Shown one piece after another: positions 48,601-59,800 of a stretch of 64,000 nt of DNA. This DNA comes from Himantopus leucocephalus. Lineage: Eukaryota > Chordata > Aves > Charadriiformes > Recurvirostridae. Position 1 is the first letter of the stretch, and each line of letters starts with the position of its first letter. The stretch covers positions 93,766,458 through 93,830,457 of the forward strand of contig RSEF01000001.1 in NCBI GenBank assembly GCA_003993805.1, written 5' to 3'. The notes below the pieces were generated by a model. That model did no database searches. It worked only from the letters and a program-made list of their open reading frames with translations, and was not told the origin of the DNA. The position numbers and the translations under genes were made by a program.

Positions 48601-50738
48601 ACTGCACGTGCGTGAGTGGCTATAATGCTGTGCACAGCAGAGTCCCTTGCTTTTACTCAGAGGGCCTTGGTGATTTTTCTTGCCCATGCAGAGACACAAA
48701 GGAGGGGAAAGGGAACAGAAGAAGAGGCAACATACAACATCTAAGAGAAAGAAATGGAAGAGACAGCCTAGGGGGACCTCAGCCCCCAGAGGAACAGGAG
48801 GAATGGGGCACCAAAGGCTTGTTTAGAAGAGTTCAAGAGAATTGCTGGTTGGGGGCCTCAAGCTTGTATGCCCACCCCCTAAAATGATAGCAGTAAGTAG
48901 TACAAGCAGGCCCTGGCTCCTCTTCAGTAGATGCACTTCTGACCGTCCATCACATCTCAGTTCCACAGGGAATTAGGGAAGTGCTCAGGGGACGAGGGCT
49001 GCTTCACTCCAGATCTTCATCTCTGCCCTCACCCAAGGTGGAGAGGGATGGAATTGCAGGGAGATGAACTCAGCGCAAATGAAATGCTGGGGCATGGAAG
49101 TGAGCATGCAAAACCTAGCCCCTTCCCAGATGCCCTGTGAGGAGGAAAGGGGCTTCCCTGGCACATCCAATGAAACAAAAAGCTTCTGCTCCTCCCAGCT
49201 TTTGTACTTCACTCCCATCTGGGAACTCCAGTGATGTTCTCCCCTGCCTCCCCGCATGCTCTTAAGCTTAGACAGATCCCAGTGTATTCTAGAACTGAGG
49301 TAGAGCTTCCTAAATTAAAGGAGTGCCCTCTTTCCAGTCTAGATTACAGGCTACAGCTCAGCTTGTAAAAAAAGACAAGATGCACTTTCCTCAGAAGCCT
49401 CTGCAGAAACTGAGGAACAGGGCAGCTCATTTAACCCCAGGTTTGACAACACACTCAAGCAGCTCACATCTCTTGTTATTTTTTAAAGGAGGAGAACAAG
49501 GGTATTGCTTACAGAAAGCCACAGCATTCCATGCTGCAAGTTTTACTTCCAGCAGACACCATCTTGGATCTAAATTCAAGAGAACCCATAGCAAGTAGGA
49601 GGATTTCAGTTTGATAGGCAAGATCCCTAGAGATCTAAACTGCCAAACTGGGACATCTGACGTCACTTTGCAATACCTATGCCCAGAGCAGCATTTTCCT
49701 TTGAATCCCTAGCTAACCATTCCAAGTATTTTCTAACTCCTGCTGCAAGTTAGAACTTTGTAGTAGCAGAAACAGAACAGGTATTCGTAATCAGAAAGCT
49801 GTGTGGCTCCTTCAGTCTCATCTGGAATACCTCCAGTCTCCTTCACCTCCATCTATGTAGTGGACTTCAAAAGCAAAACATTCCCACTCTGCCACTACCC
49901 CAAAGTCTTCCAGAAAGCTACAATATAGTAGAAAGCCACAGGGTCCTGGCTTGTGTCTGCATAGATGAAAGGAATATTTGACACCCCCCACCAGACTCCT
50001 TACTGTTGTTCTTTTGTTCCTTCTGGCAGGAGATTTTACTCCCACACATGCCTTCTAGATAGTAACAGAACTCCTTAGTCTGTTGCACTTGACTGAGGTA
50101 ATCATGTAGGCTCTCCTTTATAATAACCGAAATGGCCATGTTCAGACAGCAAGTCATCTGAAAATAAGGACAGGCAGAATAAATCGTTTCTTTAAGCGCT
50201 CATCTCTCCATGGCTAGAGAAATCTAGATGACTATCTAGCTCAGACAGGTGGCTAACAGTCACTGACCAACACAAACTAGCTTTTATTTCAGAAGCTCAA
50301 TGAAAAGCTTAAGTCATGCTGCCACTCTTTTTAGGCAGAATACTGAATCTCACATGCTGAAGTCCTTCATCCCCAAAGGCACTGCATTAAGGCATTCTTA
50401 TTTTGCCAGAGTCCACACAGGCACTATTTCACAAGCTCACACTTAAAAACAAGCCACAAAAATTCCCTGCAGAAGAGCAGGAGCATTAGCTACCTGCTCC
50501 TCCTCTACTTCCCTTTCCTCTAAACCTAATGACCCTCCCTAAAGCTGCAGCAGCTGTTGAAGAGTCTAACCATGTTCAGTAGAGCGCTTCAGAGTCCTAT
50601 ACAGAAGACAAATTAAAACCAAGAAAGAAATCAATGAAGAAGCTAGGTGGAAGGGAAGGGAAAGGAAGGGAAGGAAAGATTCAGGGGCAAGAAGAGACAG
50701 GCAAGGGGACAGTAGGCTGTAGACTGAAGGAGCTACAT
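42700..50738. other. Intergenic region and probable VAMP1 3' UTR
   Basis: No recognisable coding exon on either strand. SCNN1A (from the left) and VAMP1 (from the right) converge here. The right part, perhaps from about 48000, may be VAMP1 3' UTR: on the minus strand AATAAA occurs at 50283-50288 and 48010-48015. The rest is AT-rich single-copy DNA with short chance frames and no clear repeat family. Confidence 0.5.
50283..50288 (-). terminator. VAMP1: Candidate VAMP1 polyadenylation signal
   Basis: AATAAA on the minus strand, about 450 bases past the VAMP1 stop. Another at 48010-48015 would give a longer UTR. Which is used cannot be told from the sequence. Confidence 0.35.
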
Positions 50739-53292
50739 TCAAGTAAAAAAGTAGACTGGAGACAAAGCAATAGGGAAAAAAAGGAAAGAACAAAAGGGCA
50801 AGTTACACCAAAGGTCCCCCAGAGATTTCCAAATCCCCCACCAGGGAAGGGACTTGCCAACCCACCCACTCCAGGGTAAACACCCCTCATACTCACAGGT
50901 TTACCTGACCAGGCTGACAGAATTTCCCATTTCTACAATGATGGCCACCCCCAATTCCTTCCATTACTATGTAAAGCATACCATTTCCACAATAAGTGCG
51001 GGAGTTCCAGCACCACCACCTCCCTTCCCCAAGGACTGAAGTTAACACTTATGCAACCAAGACCCTCCAGATCTCAAACCAGAAAGAAAGAGTTTGGAGT
51101 TGGTGCTTCTTCACCTTTGATCCTGGACTTTTTGGTACTTACTTACAATCACCACCACCACAATGGCACAAATCACTCCCATCATGATCATCATCTGGAG
51201 AGAGAGATTGTCAAAGAGTAATACTCAGAAGAGATTGACAAGTACACATCTTCCCTGACAGACAGAAAACATAAGACAGACCCTGAAAGTAGGACAGCCA
51301 AGGCCTCAAAGTCTTTCCACACTGAAAGAATCCTAAGCATTTGAAATAGTTATGAAGCCCCAACTATCCTCTCAAAGCCCTGCAGGAGAGGGCTACCCCA
51401 ATTTCCTTCTGATTAAGGAGATCATGGAACTAGGAAACTCACCTTGCAGTTCTTCCACCAGTATTTCCTTTTCAGTTTTGCCGCGCTACTTTCAAATTGT
51501 GAGGCACCGGCCTGAAGTGCATCTGCCCGGTCATCTAGCTCTGACAGCTTCTGGTCTCGTTGCAGCACCTTGTCTACATTTACACGCATTATATCAACCA
51601 CCTGCAGAAGGAAGAATAGTAGCAGCAGTTATAGGGGTAAGATGAAAAAGTAAGAGCAGTAACTTGGCCAATAACTAACACTTAGATGCTAACAAGTAAA
51701 AGCCCCAAACAACGCCAAAAAGTCAGGCTATAAAACAGCTTTCAAGTCATTGTCTACTTTGAAGTGAGGGAAAAAATCCTAGACACCCTGCTAAAGCATC
51801 AGTTCAAGTACACGTAAACCAGGTCCTCAGCCCCACATTATCTCCTGTTTTTAAAAGCTCTCAAATCCAGCAAGCTTAAGCCACCCCCCCTCATGAGCAT
51901 AATCATACACTCACTCCACGATAACTGCAAGGATAACTTCGAGCTACATGTTGCTGCCCCAGTGAGGCATAAAGTCGTTACTGCATGATAACAGCCACGC
52001 CACAGACACTGACCCTGGAAAGTCAGGCAAGGTTCCCCGCACATCACACGTTGAGCCCACACACAGATGGTTCCCTTAAAGCAGCAGGCAGGGATTAAGA
52101 GCTGTTCTGAATGCTGTATAGCTTTATTTCTATAACAGATGCACGGTACCAAAAATCTAACAGGCTTGCTCCTTAGAAGTCATATCTGAAATTAAGCAGC
52201 TTTCAAACATAAAGCAATTTCATCCCTGCTCCAGCCTCTTTATAGGTGTGCCATCATATTTTGAGTATTGACTATTTTCTGGCATTGGCATGACAAGAGC
52301 ATCCACCCGCTCAGCAACAGACGCCTGTCAAGAACATCGCTGCTGCAGAGCAGTAGGAGAAGAGTCCAGGCAGCCTTCGGGAGAGCCAGCGCAGCTGGCA
52401 AAGCTACTCACCTCCTCCACTTGGGCCTGCGTCTGCTGCAGCCGGCGGTTACTGCTCAGATTGGGGGGTGGCCCGGGGGGACCCCCACCAGGGGCTCCCC
52501 CTTCGGGGGCCCCGGGAGCAGGTTGCTGAGCTGGGTCAGACCTAGGGAAGCACACGTATGGGCAAACAGAATACCCAGTCAGCCGCTCAGGAGAGAAGAA
52601 CACCCCCCCCGCCCCAAATCCACCTGAACCCCAGTGTCCCCAAGCTGGGACAGCGCTGGCAGCAGCCCTGAGGATCCACACCCTCCCCGGGTCCCCCCGG
52701 ACCAGGAGCAAGGGGAGGCCCAGGAGGGCAGCGGGGAGGACCAGCCCCGGGGGTGGGGGGCTTTGCGGGTGCGGCCGTACCCGGGGTGACAGCCGCCTGG
52801 CCGCGGGGAGGTGACCGGGAGGCGGCCCGCAGCGTGCCGCAAGCGCCGGGCGGAGGGAGGGGGACGAGGCCACGCCGACGGGGAGGCAGCGCGGGGGCGC
52901 CCCCGGGGTGGTGGTGGGGGGACACGGACACGGAGGCCCCCGGGTGGTTGGTCGCAGCAGCGGTGGCCACCAGCCAGGTTGGCGGCGGCTGGGAGGGGGC
53001 GCGGCGGCCCGGAGCTCCCGCGCATCACCGGGGTGGGCACGGCCCACACACGCACCCCCTTTCCCAGGCGGGGAGCGCCGGGTGGGAGAGCGGGACCACC
53101 CGGGGTGAAGGCGGGAGGGGGGGAAGGGGGAGGGGGGGGTGCGGGCAGCCCTGCCTGCGGCTGCTGCAATGCGCCACTCGGCCCCGCCGCCGGCCAGGAC
53201 ACGGGCTCCGCGCTGGCCCGTTCCCTCCCGCTCCACCCACCCCCACGTCCGCGCCCGCCGCAGCCCACCCGCGATGGGGCAGACACTCACAT
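50739..53292 (-). CDS. VAMP1: Vesicle-associated membrane protein 1 (synaptobrevin-1), v-SNARE
   Basis: R-SNARE on synaptic and secretory vesicles that pairs with syntaxin and SNAP-25 to drive fusion. Exons on the minus strand: 53292-53291 (only AT of the start codon), 52541-52412, 51601-51443, 51194-51143, 50755-50739. They give 119 residues (human 118). The N-terminus is proline/glycine rich ([20 protein letters not shown]). The SNARE helix runs from [19 protein letters not shown] through [20 protein letters not shown], with the zero-layer arginine in [11 protein letters not shown]. The juxtamembrane WWKNCK and a C-terminal anchor ([20 protein letters not shown]) end in YFFT. The initiator ATG is split AT|G by intron 1. 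The exon 4 donor is a tandem GTAAGTAAGT; the second copy gives the IYFFT ending. Confidence 0.96.
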
Positions 53293-53700
53293 TGCCGAGC
53301 CGGACCAGGACCCCCGGGCACACCGCAACGAGGGAACTCCGCACCGGCAACCTCCCTGCCCCGCGCCGGCACAGCTGTCCCCCGGGGCCGCAAATTTATA
53401 GACGACGAGTCCCCGCCCCTAGAGCCGACAGCCAATCAGAAGTGGACATGGGAAGGACTCTCCAGGAACGGCAAATCAGCACCGCCTGTGAGTTCCTCCG
53501 CAGCCAATCGGCGCTCCTCAGCCCTGCGGGAGCGAGGCGCCCCGTGAAGACGGCGATTTAGCCGAGCCCCGCCCTCTTCCTCTCTCCGGACTTCGGAGGG
53601 AACAAGCCCCGCCCAGCCTTTGGGGGCGCCCAATGGGAGCAGAGCCCGTGTCCCCGTCCCCGGCGTGCGCGAGCCGGGCGGCGCCCCGCCCCTGCGGAGG
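53293..53700 (-). promoter_or_regulatory. VAMP1: VAMP1 promoter: TATA box, CCAAT boxes, GC boxes in a CpG island
   Basis: On the minus strand TATAAA is at 53400-53395, about 105 bases upstream of the start codon, with CCAAT boxes (seen on the + strand as CCAAT) at 53432-53436 and 53504-53508 and a GC box near 53411. The CpG-rich block extends over exons 1 and 2 (about 52430-53800). The arrangement and spacing fit a promoter firing leftwards. Confidence 0.65.
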
Positions 53701-54240
53701 GTCCGGTGAGCGGTGGGGCCGGGCGCGTCCCGGCACCTCTCCCGGTCCCAAAAGGGGCCTGGGCGGCCGCCGGGTCCACCCTGCCGTCAGGCGCTGGGCC
53801 CGCCGGCCCCGTGCGAGTCCGGTAGGGCCTGGTAAACGGTCACCTGCCCCGTCGGGTTTTCCCCTTGGAGCCCAGCCCGGGGCTGGTGCCGTTACAGGCT
53901 GGGGCTGCGGAGGGCCTCCACAGCCCCCGCCTCCGCAGCGCGTTTGTTGGCTCCGGTGAAGCCGCTGTCCCTGTAATTAAAATATGGCGTGGCTGGCCCG
54001 CTTCCAGCGTACGGCACGGCGTAACAGAGCAGCTGACGATGGTGGAGTCCCTGCAGCGGCCACTTGCCCGCTGGGGGAAGGGGGCTCCGGCAGCAGCCCC
54101 CAAGGAACAGGCACCTGTTTGGGGCCGTTGAGAAGCCTGCTGGATCAGATGGGAGGATTCTTCAATTCGGGACAAAAAGGGAAGCAGGAAGGTACTGGAA
54201 GAAGTCGTCCCTCCTCCGCGCGGCCTTTGGCGTGGTGAGT
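53700..54240 (+). other. Candidate divergent transcript from the VAMP1 CpG island
   Basis: Plus-strand sequence leaving the island contains an 84-codon frame (53984-54238) with a -3 purine at its ATG. It ends where a strong donor, GTG|GTGAGT, begins at 54235; the stop TGA overlaps that donor. The translation (MAWLARFQRTARRN...) is unlike anything I know. A divergent, probably non-coding, promoter-associated RNA is the simplest reading. Confidence 0.25.
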
Positions 54241-55768
54241 AGGGTGGCAAGCGACTGGTTCACACCTACACTGAACTTCAGTGGCCTTTCACGAGGTGGT
54301 ACAGGCCATCGATAAAAGTTTTTGGTGTCCAATGTGATAAACTAGTAGATGGACAAGATTTTGGCCTAGGAGGCAAAAGACTATGACTTAATACAGCGCT
54401 GTGGCTACAGCCAGATGATTTGCAAATAGGGCTGTTGAGGGTTAAGGAGCAACCTAGCACTAGCCTCAGTGGAACCGGAGGTTTTTAAGCTGTGAAGGGA
54501 CAAGTCACGGATAAAGCTTCTGTAGCTTGGCGACCTTCCCACCGCAGTTTGAGGACCGTTCCAATAACCGTTGCAAATAGCAGAAGATGGAGCTTGTGGA
54601 ACTACTGTCCCACAGAGCCCTTGCCAAGTTGGTGCTTAGGGACTAAGAGCTGACAGAGGGTCCAATATACTTTTCTGTGACACTTTTCCAGTTTCTGACA
54701 TACTTTCAGCCAAGGATTTGCTACACCTGTGGTTTATACATGTAATAACCCCCCACTACTCTCTTCCAGGTGCTTGCTCAGTCTCCACTTGAATCTACAT
54801 GTTTCCTGAATCCACAACACCTTTTGGTGAGAGTCCCACAGGTTTGCCACCTGGCTGCTGAGAAACATGGACTTCAGCTGCTAGAACAGAGACTTTGGCT
54901 TCACCTTCCTGAGGCTTAAGCCAAAAGGAAGTTCTTTTCATTCCCTGCCACTTCCAACCAAGTGGCAGAGTAGCATTGCTTTGTAACAGGATACATCAGG
55001 TCAGCAGATAACTCCCTGGTTACCTAGCAGCCGAATTAACAACTACGGGAGAAGACATAGGTAAATACCTGCCCATTTTACAGATTTTTCTGAAGTATAT
55101 AATGGTCTTCGTGATGCTGGACTAGAGGGATGCGAGCTTTGACTCACTGTATTTTCTCCTCTAAAGGAACCACTAACAGTTATGGAAAACTAGGAGCTAG
55201 AGTTTTTAAAAACAGTTAAGTGCCTGAATTACTTTTGCAAATCCTGACTAAATTATAAACAAAAGGCCACTTGTCATTAGTACAGGGTTAAGTCATCATC
55301 AGCATGAAACAGAGACAAATTCTGTTCTTAAGACAGGTTTTCATGCATTTCAACTAACATTTGGATGATTCACGCTTCATGTTAATCACAGATAAATGGA
55401 GGACAAGGGGGGCAAGCAGTGAGCAGGACGATGTATTGGCAGGCACTCTTAGCACTAACTTGAGAACATGGCTACGAGGAAAAACCTAAGCTGGAGACTA
55501 CTGAAATTGTCAAGTAGGACATGAGAACCTAGGGCTCACAGAGACCGAAAGAATGCTCGAAGTCTGGCTGAGAAAGAGAGGACTCCCAGGTCAAGTTTAG
55601 GGATGTAGGGTGGAACAGATGCCTGTGAGAAGTATGTCAGAGATGACTGAAGGGGCAGAACGTGCACAGAGGAGCTCAGACATGGAGCAGGAGGACCTTG
55701 GGACTGGGCCAGAAATGCACAGCAAGGGTTGCAGAAAGCACCTGGAACCCAACTGTGTGAAAGCTGTT
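54240..55768. other. Intergenic region between VAMP1 and MRPL51
   Basis: No recognisable gene. The stretch around 54760-54900 has the feel of an old, diverged CR1-like fragment but cannot be assigned firmly. The remainder is single-copy DNA. Confidence 0.5.
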
Positions 55769-55774
55769 TTTATT
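55769..55774 (-). terminator. MRPL51: MRPL51 polyadenylation signal
   Basis: AATAAA on the minus strand, 54 bases past the MRPL51 stop codon, implying a very short 3' UTR as is usual for housekeeping ribosomal-protein genes. Confidence 0.8.
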
Positions 55775-55827
55775 CTGATTGCAATGCCACAAAACCACGG
55801 CTCCACGTGCCGAACCCACAGTCGCTC

Positions 55828-56464
55828 CTAGCGGTGCTTCCCAGTACGATTGAAGCGCCTGTACAAGTACCGGATCCTCTTGTTGAGCTTGTGGTAGTCC
55901 TCTACAAACATCCGATCTCCCACCACCTGCTTTTTGCGGATGCACCTCTGCAGCTCGTTCCCCCGCCACCCTCGCAGCCACTTGGGCCCCACGATGAGGT
56001 TCTTCGGGTGGATCTGGAAGTTGCCTGACAACAGAAGGGCAGACAGGATGAAGCCAGGCCTTGGAGGAGGCCGTTCCCAGTGCAGCCAGCCCCGATTTCC
56101 ACCCCACCGTGCCCTCTCGCTGCTGGAGAAGCTGCTCGCCCGCAGGTGGGTCCAGCCTCCCTCCCCCGCCTGCCCTGGGGCCGCCGCGGGGGCGGGGGGA
56201 ATTCTTACCCAGGATCCCCACGTTGTCGTAGACTCCGAATAGGGCCCGTTTTTTCGTCCACCGATCCACCTGCTTGGGCTTCGGGGGCTCTTTGATGCGG
56301 AAGGACCGGGTGAGCCCCGCCAGGGGCGAGGAGAGGGGCACGGGGAGGCCGGGCCGCACGGGCCCCCAGCACGCCCCGCCGGCGCTGATGCTCCGCTCGG
56401 CCCGGAGCAGGGGCGCGGCCCGGCCTAGCAGGGCTCGCCCCGCCGCCCGTACCAGCGCCTCCAT
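55828..56464 (-). CDS. MRPL51: Mitochondrial ribosomal protein L51 (mL51)
   Basis: Component of the mitochondrial large ribosomal subunit. Two exons on the minus strand, 56464-56209 and 56024-55828, give 150 residues. The first part is an arginine/alanine-rich mitochondrial targeting sequence ([20 protein letters not shown]). The conserved body follows: [20 protein letters not shown], then [39 protein letters not shown] and [19 protein letters not shown]. The intron is phase 1 and interrupts the conserved GILG|NF region. The targeting segment is longer than in the 128-residue human protein. It is transcribed head to head with NCAPD2. Confidence 0.96.
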
Positions 56465-56805
56465 TGGGGTGACCCCGCGGGCGGTCCCCCCGCCGCCGAG
56501 GGAGGAGGAGGAGCCGCTTCCGCAGGGCTGCCCGCCCTGTGTTTTAGCCCCGCCCCTTCCGGTCGCTGTGGCTGTCGGGAAGCGGAAAGACGAGAGGGGG
56601 ACGTCGCGCTATAACGGTCGAAGAGGGAAGGGGAGCTGGCGATTGGGTGAGGCGCTGCCGCGCGGCTGCGCTTCTGAGCGCTGATAGGCCGGGGAAGGGG
56701 GCGGGGCGAGCGCGGCCCGCGCGCGCTGTTTTGAGTGCTTGGGCCTGAGGAGGAGGAGGAGGAGAAGGTGGCGTTGGCGGCGGCCTGTGGGGCTTTGCTG
56801 GGGCC
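56465..56805. promoter_or_regulatory. Bidirectional MRPL51/NCAPD2 promoter
   Basis: Only 341 bases separate the two start codons, and the block is CpG rich and lacks a TATA box. ETS-type cores (CTTCCGG near 56548; CCGCTTCCGC near 56515; GCGGAAA near 56582) and GC boxes are present. A GAG-rich purine run (about 56748-56768) precedes the NCAPD2 ATG. The head-to-head arrangement is the same as in mammals. Confidence 0.8.
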
Positions 56806-59800
56806 ATGGCGGCGGCCTGGGAGTTTAACCTGCCCTTAGCCCCCGCCGACCTGCTGCGGGACGGCGGCCATGGGCACTACGTGGTGCAGGAGGTGCTGAC
56901 CATCCGCGAGCTGCCGCCCGCCCTCACAGGTATGCGCTCCCTCCCCAACCCCCCCGCCCCTCCGGGCCTGGCCTGCTTCCACCGCCGGCTCACGCCCGTG
57001 ACCGCGTGTGTCCCCGGGTCGTGTTCCCCACCCCCCATCGTCGTCCCCGCCCCTCTCCCCGTCCCTTCCTCCCTCCCCACTCCTCTCCGTGTTTTCTCGC
57101 AGCTTTCCGTACCGCCTTCCGGGCGCGGGGCGCGCTGGCAGTGCTGCAGCACTTCGACTCCGTCTACAGCTTGCTCCAGTGAGTACAGAGCGACGAGCGT
57201 GGAGCCGGGGACACCGGGAGCGGAGTGGGTGGAGGAGGGTTGCAGGGAGGCTGGGGCTCCCCGTGCTCCCGCCTCTCCATGGTGGCATCTACTTGCTGCC
57301 CTCACACACTGTGCTTGCCCTGCAGCCACTTCCAAGCTGTGGAGACTGCTGTCAGGGAGGATGCCCTGGAGCTGATGATGCAAGGTGGGTATCTGCTGTT
57401 TCCAGCTGAAGCAGGAGTAATAGGTTGCTCTCCTTCAGCAGCTCGATGATGATATAAAGGCTAATGTGACTTGACCAGCAGGGTTGTACCCTCAGCCCAT
57501 TCCATTAATACTGGTCTGTAATCTTGGTGGACAATGCAGAGATGTGCGTGTTCGCTGTAAGGGCAGGCCAACAGAAAATCCCCTTCCCTGCATCCCTGGA
57601 AAGTACATCTTTGGGATGCATCAGCTCTGAGTGAGTGTTTCTGTGAGTTGACAGGGGGATGTGGGGATAGGATAGGACAGGACAGTGTTTCCAAGGTTTG
57701 GGTTGCAGGGGGCAGCCCATGTTACAGCTGGTGAGATGTGAGCACACATCTTTGGTAATCTGATGACTGCTGTAAGTCTCCAAAAGAGAGGATGGCTGAA
57801 GGGCCTGGTAAGGAGTGCTCATGACTTTCTGCCTCTCTTCAGTGGTGTCTCAACATTCCAAAGAGCTTTCTGCCATCTTGGGTGATTCTGGGCTGATCCG
57901 TGCAGACCGCACTTCTCACCTCAATGCTCTCAAGATGAACTGCTATTTGCTGACTGGCCTGGTGGATGCCTTTGAAATGGAAACCTACAAGAATGGTTTG
58001 TTGGAGGCGGATCCTGGTGGGAAGGTAGGTGAGGGGACTGGGTGGGAAACAAGGTGATAAAAGTAGAAAATGTTTAACCTTGCTGAACTCTGTAGTATCT
58101 GTCAGATGTTATAACTGGGTTTATTTAAACATGATGCTGTCAAGAGCAGTGCATATTGTGGAGTACTGGGATTCTGTGAAACTGTACATGGAAAACAGCC
58201 AAAGGGACAATATGTGTCTAAACATCAGCAGGGGCTCAGATGCCCAGGCCTCTCTGTTTCAGTCTTCAGTGTCTGGCTGGTCTTTAGTGCGTCAGTAATT
58301 TAGCAAGAGTTCTCTTCTGTGGTCAAAGATGACAGCAACAGCCATTTGACGTGGGCCTATAAGCTTCTCGTACATCTCACCGTATTTCTCTTAATGCAGT
58401 AGAATTTGACAGCCATCTTCTTTTTTGAGAGAAGCAGTGTGGAGGTAGTGTTTTTTCTGTTGTCAAGCTTCTGGTGTATCATATTGTGTAATGTCCTTTC
58501 TAGAACAAGAAGAACCGTACCAAGTCCTCTCAGTCCTCATGGGAAGAGGAGAGGGAGCCACTTTTACGGCTGCTTATGCAGCTGCTGCAGCTGGATCTCC
58601 GTCAGCTTTGGGGTGGTTTGACGGTGGAAGAAGAGTTTGTCAGGTATGGGATGGAGTGGATGTAGAATCATAGAATATTTTAGGTTGGAAGGGACCTTTA
58701 AAGGTCATCCAGTCCAACGCCCCCTGCAATAAGCAGGGACATCTTCAACTAGATAAGGTTGCTNNNNNNNNNNNNNNNNNNNNNNNNNNNNNNNNNNNNN
58801 NNNNNNNNNNNNNNNNNNNNNNNNNNNNNNNNNNNNNNNNNNNNNNNNNNNNNNNNNNNNNNNGCCTTCCTCTGGACCCGCTCCAGCAGGTCCATGTCTT
58901 TCCTGTGCTCATGGCTCCAGAGCTGGACGCAGTACTCCAGGTGGAGTCTTACCAGAGCAGAGTAGAGGTGCAGAATCACCTCCTTCAACCTGCTGGCCAC
59001 GCTGCTTTTGATGCAGCCCAGGATACAGTTGGCTTTCTGGGCTGCAAGGGCACATTGTTGGCTTATGTCCAGCTTTTTATGCACCAGTACCCAGAAGTCC
59101 TCCACAGGGCTGCTCTTAATCCCTTCATCCCCCAGCCTGTATTGATACCAGGGGTTGCCCCGACCCAGGTGCCGGCCCACTTCTTGAGCTTGTGCGTGTC
59201 CCTCTGGATGGCATCCTGTCCCTCAGGCGTGTCAACTGCACCACTCACCTTGGTGTCGTCCACAAACTTGCTGAGGGTGAACTCAATCCCACTGTCTGTG
59301 TCACTGATGAAGATATTAAGCAGTACTGGTACCAATATGGACATCTGTGGGACACCACTTGTCACTGCTCTCCATCTGGACATTGAGCTGTTGATCACTA
59401 CCCTCTGAATGTGACCATCCAACCAATGTAGAGGTGGGATGGGTGACAGTGGTTTTCTGGAAGGGAGGGTTAAATGATAAATCTGCTGGTGATGTGGTAT
59501 TACAGCCCTCCGCAGGGTGCAGATTGTTGGGAAACTGAGGAAAATGTCTTGAGGCAAAAGTGATGTGTTTAGGAACCACTTCCTTTCCTCATGTAGGCCT
59601 CTCAAATGCAGATGTTCTTTGATCATTTTTTAAGGATACTGGAGAATCTTTCTGGTTTGAGATAAATGTTTGTCTAGTGCAGTGTGCTCAAATGATGTGG
59701 GATGAAACTGTGGTACTGAGCTTGACTGTCTCCCTTCTGTGGCTTTAGCTTAATGACAGGAAGCTGCTACCGTATCCTGGAGAATCCAAGTATTGGTCTT

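Noticed and set aside
52328..53561. Several long frames (up to 340 codons) on both strands around VAMP1 exons 1 and 2
   Set aside because: Explained by GC-rich composition of the VAMP1 island; only exon 2 matches a known protein.
59063..59626. Minus-strand 187-codon frame in NCAPD2 intron
   Set aside because: It is the degraded CR1 reverse transcriptase, not a host gene.
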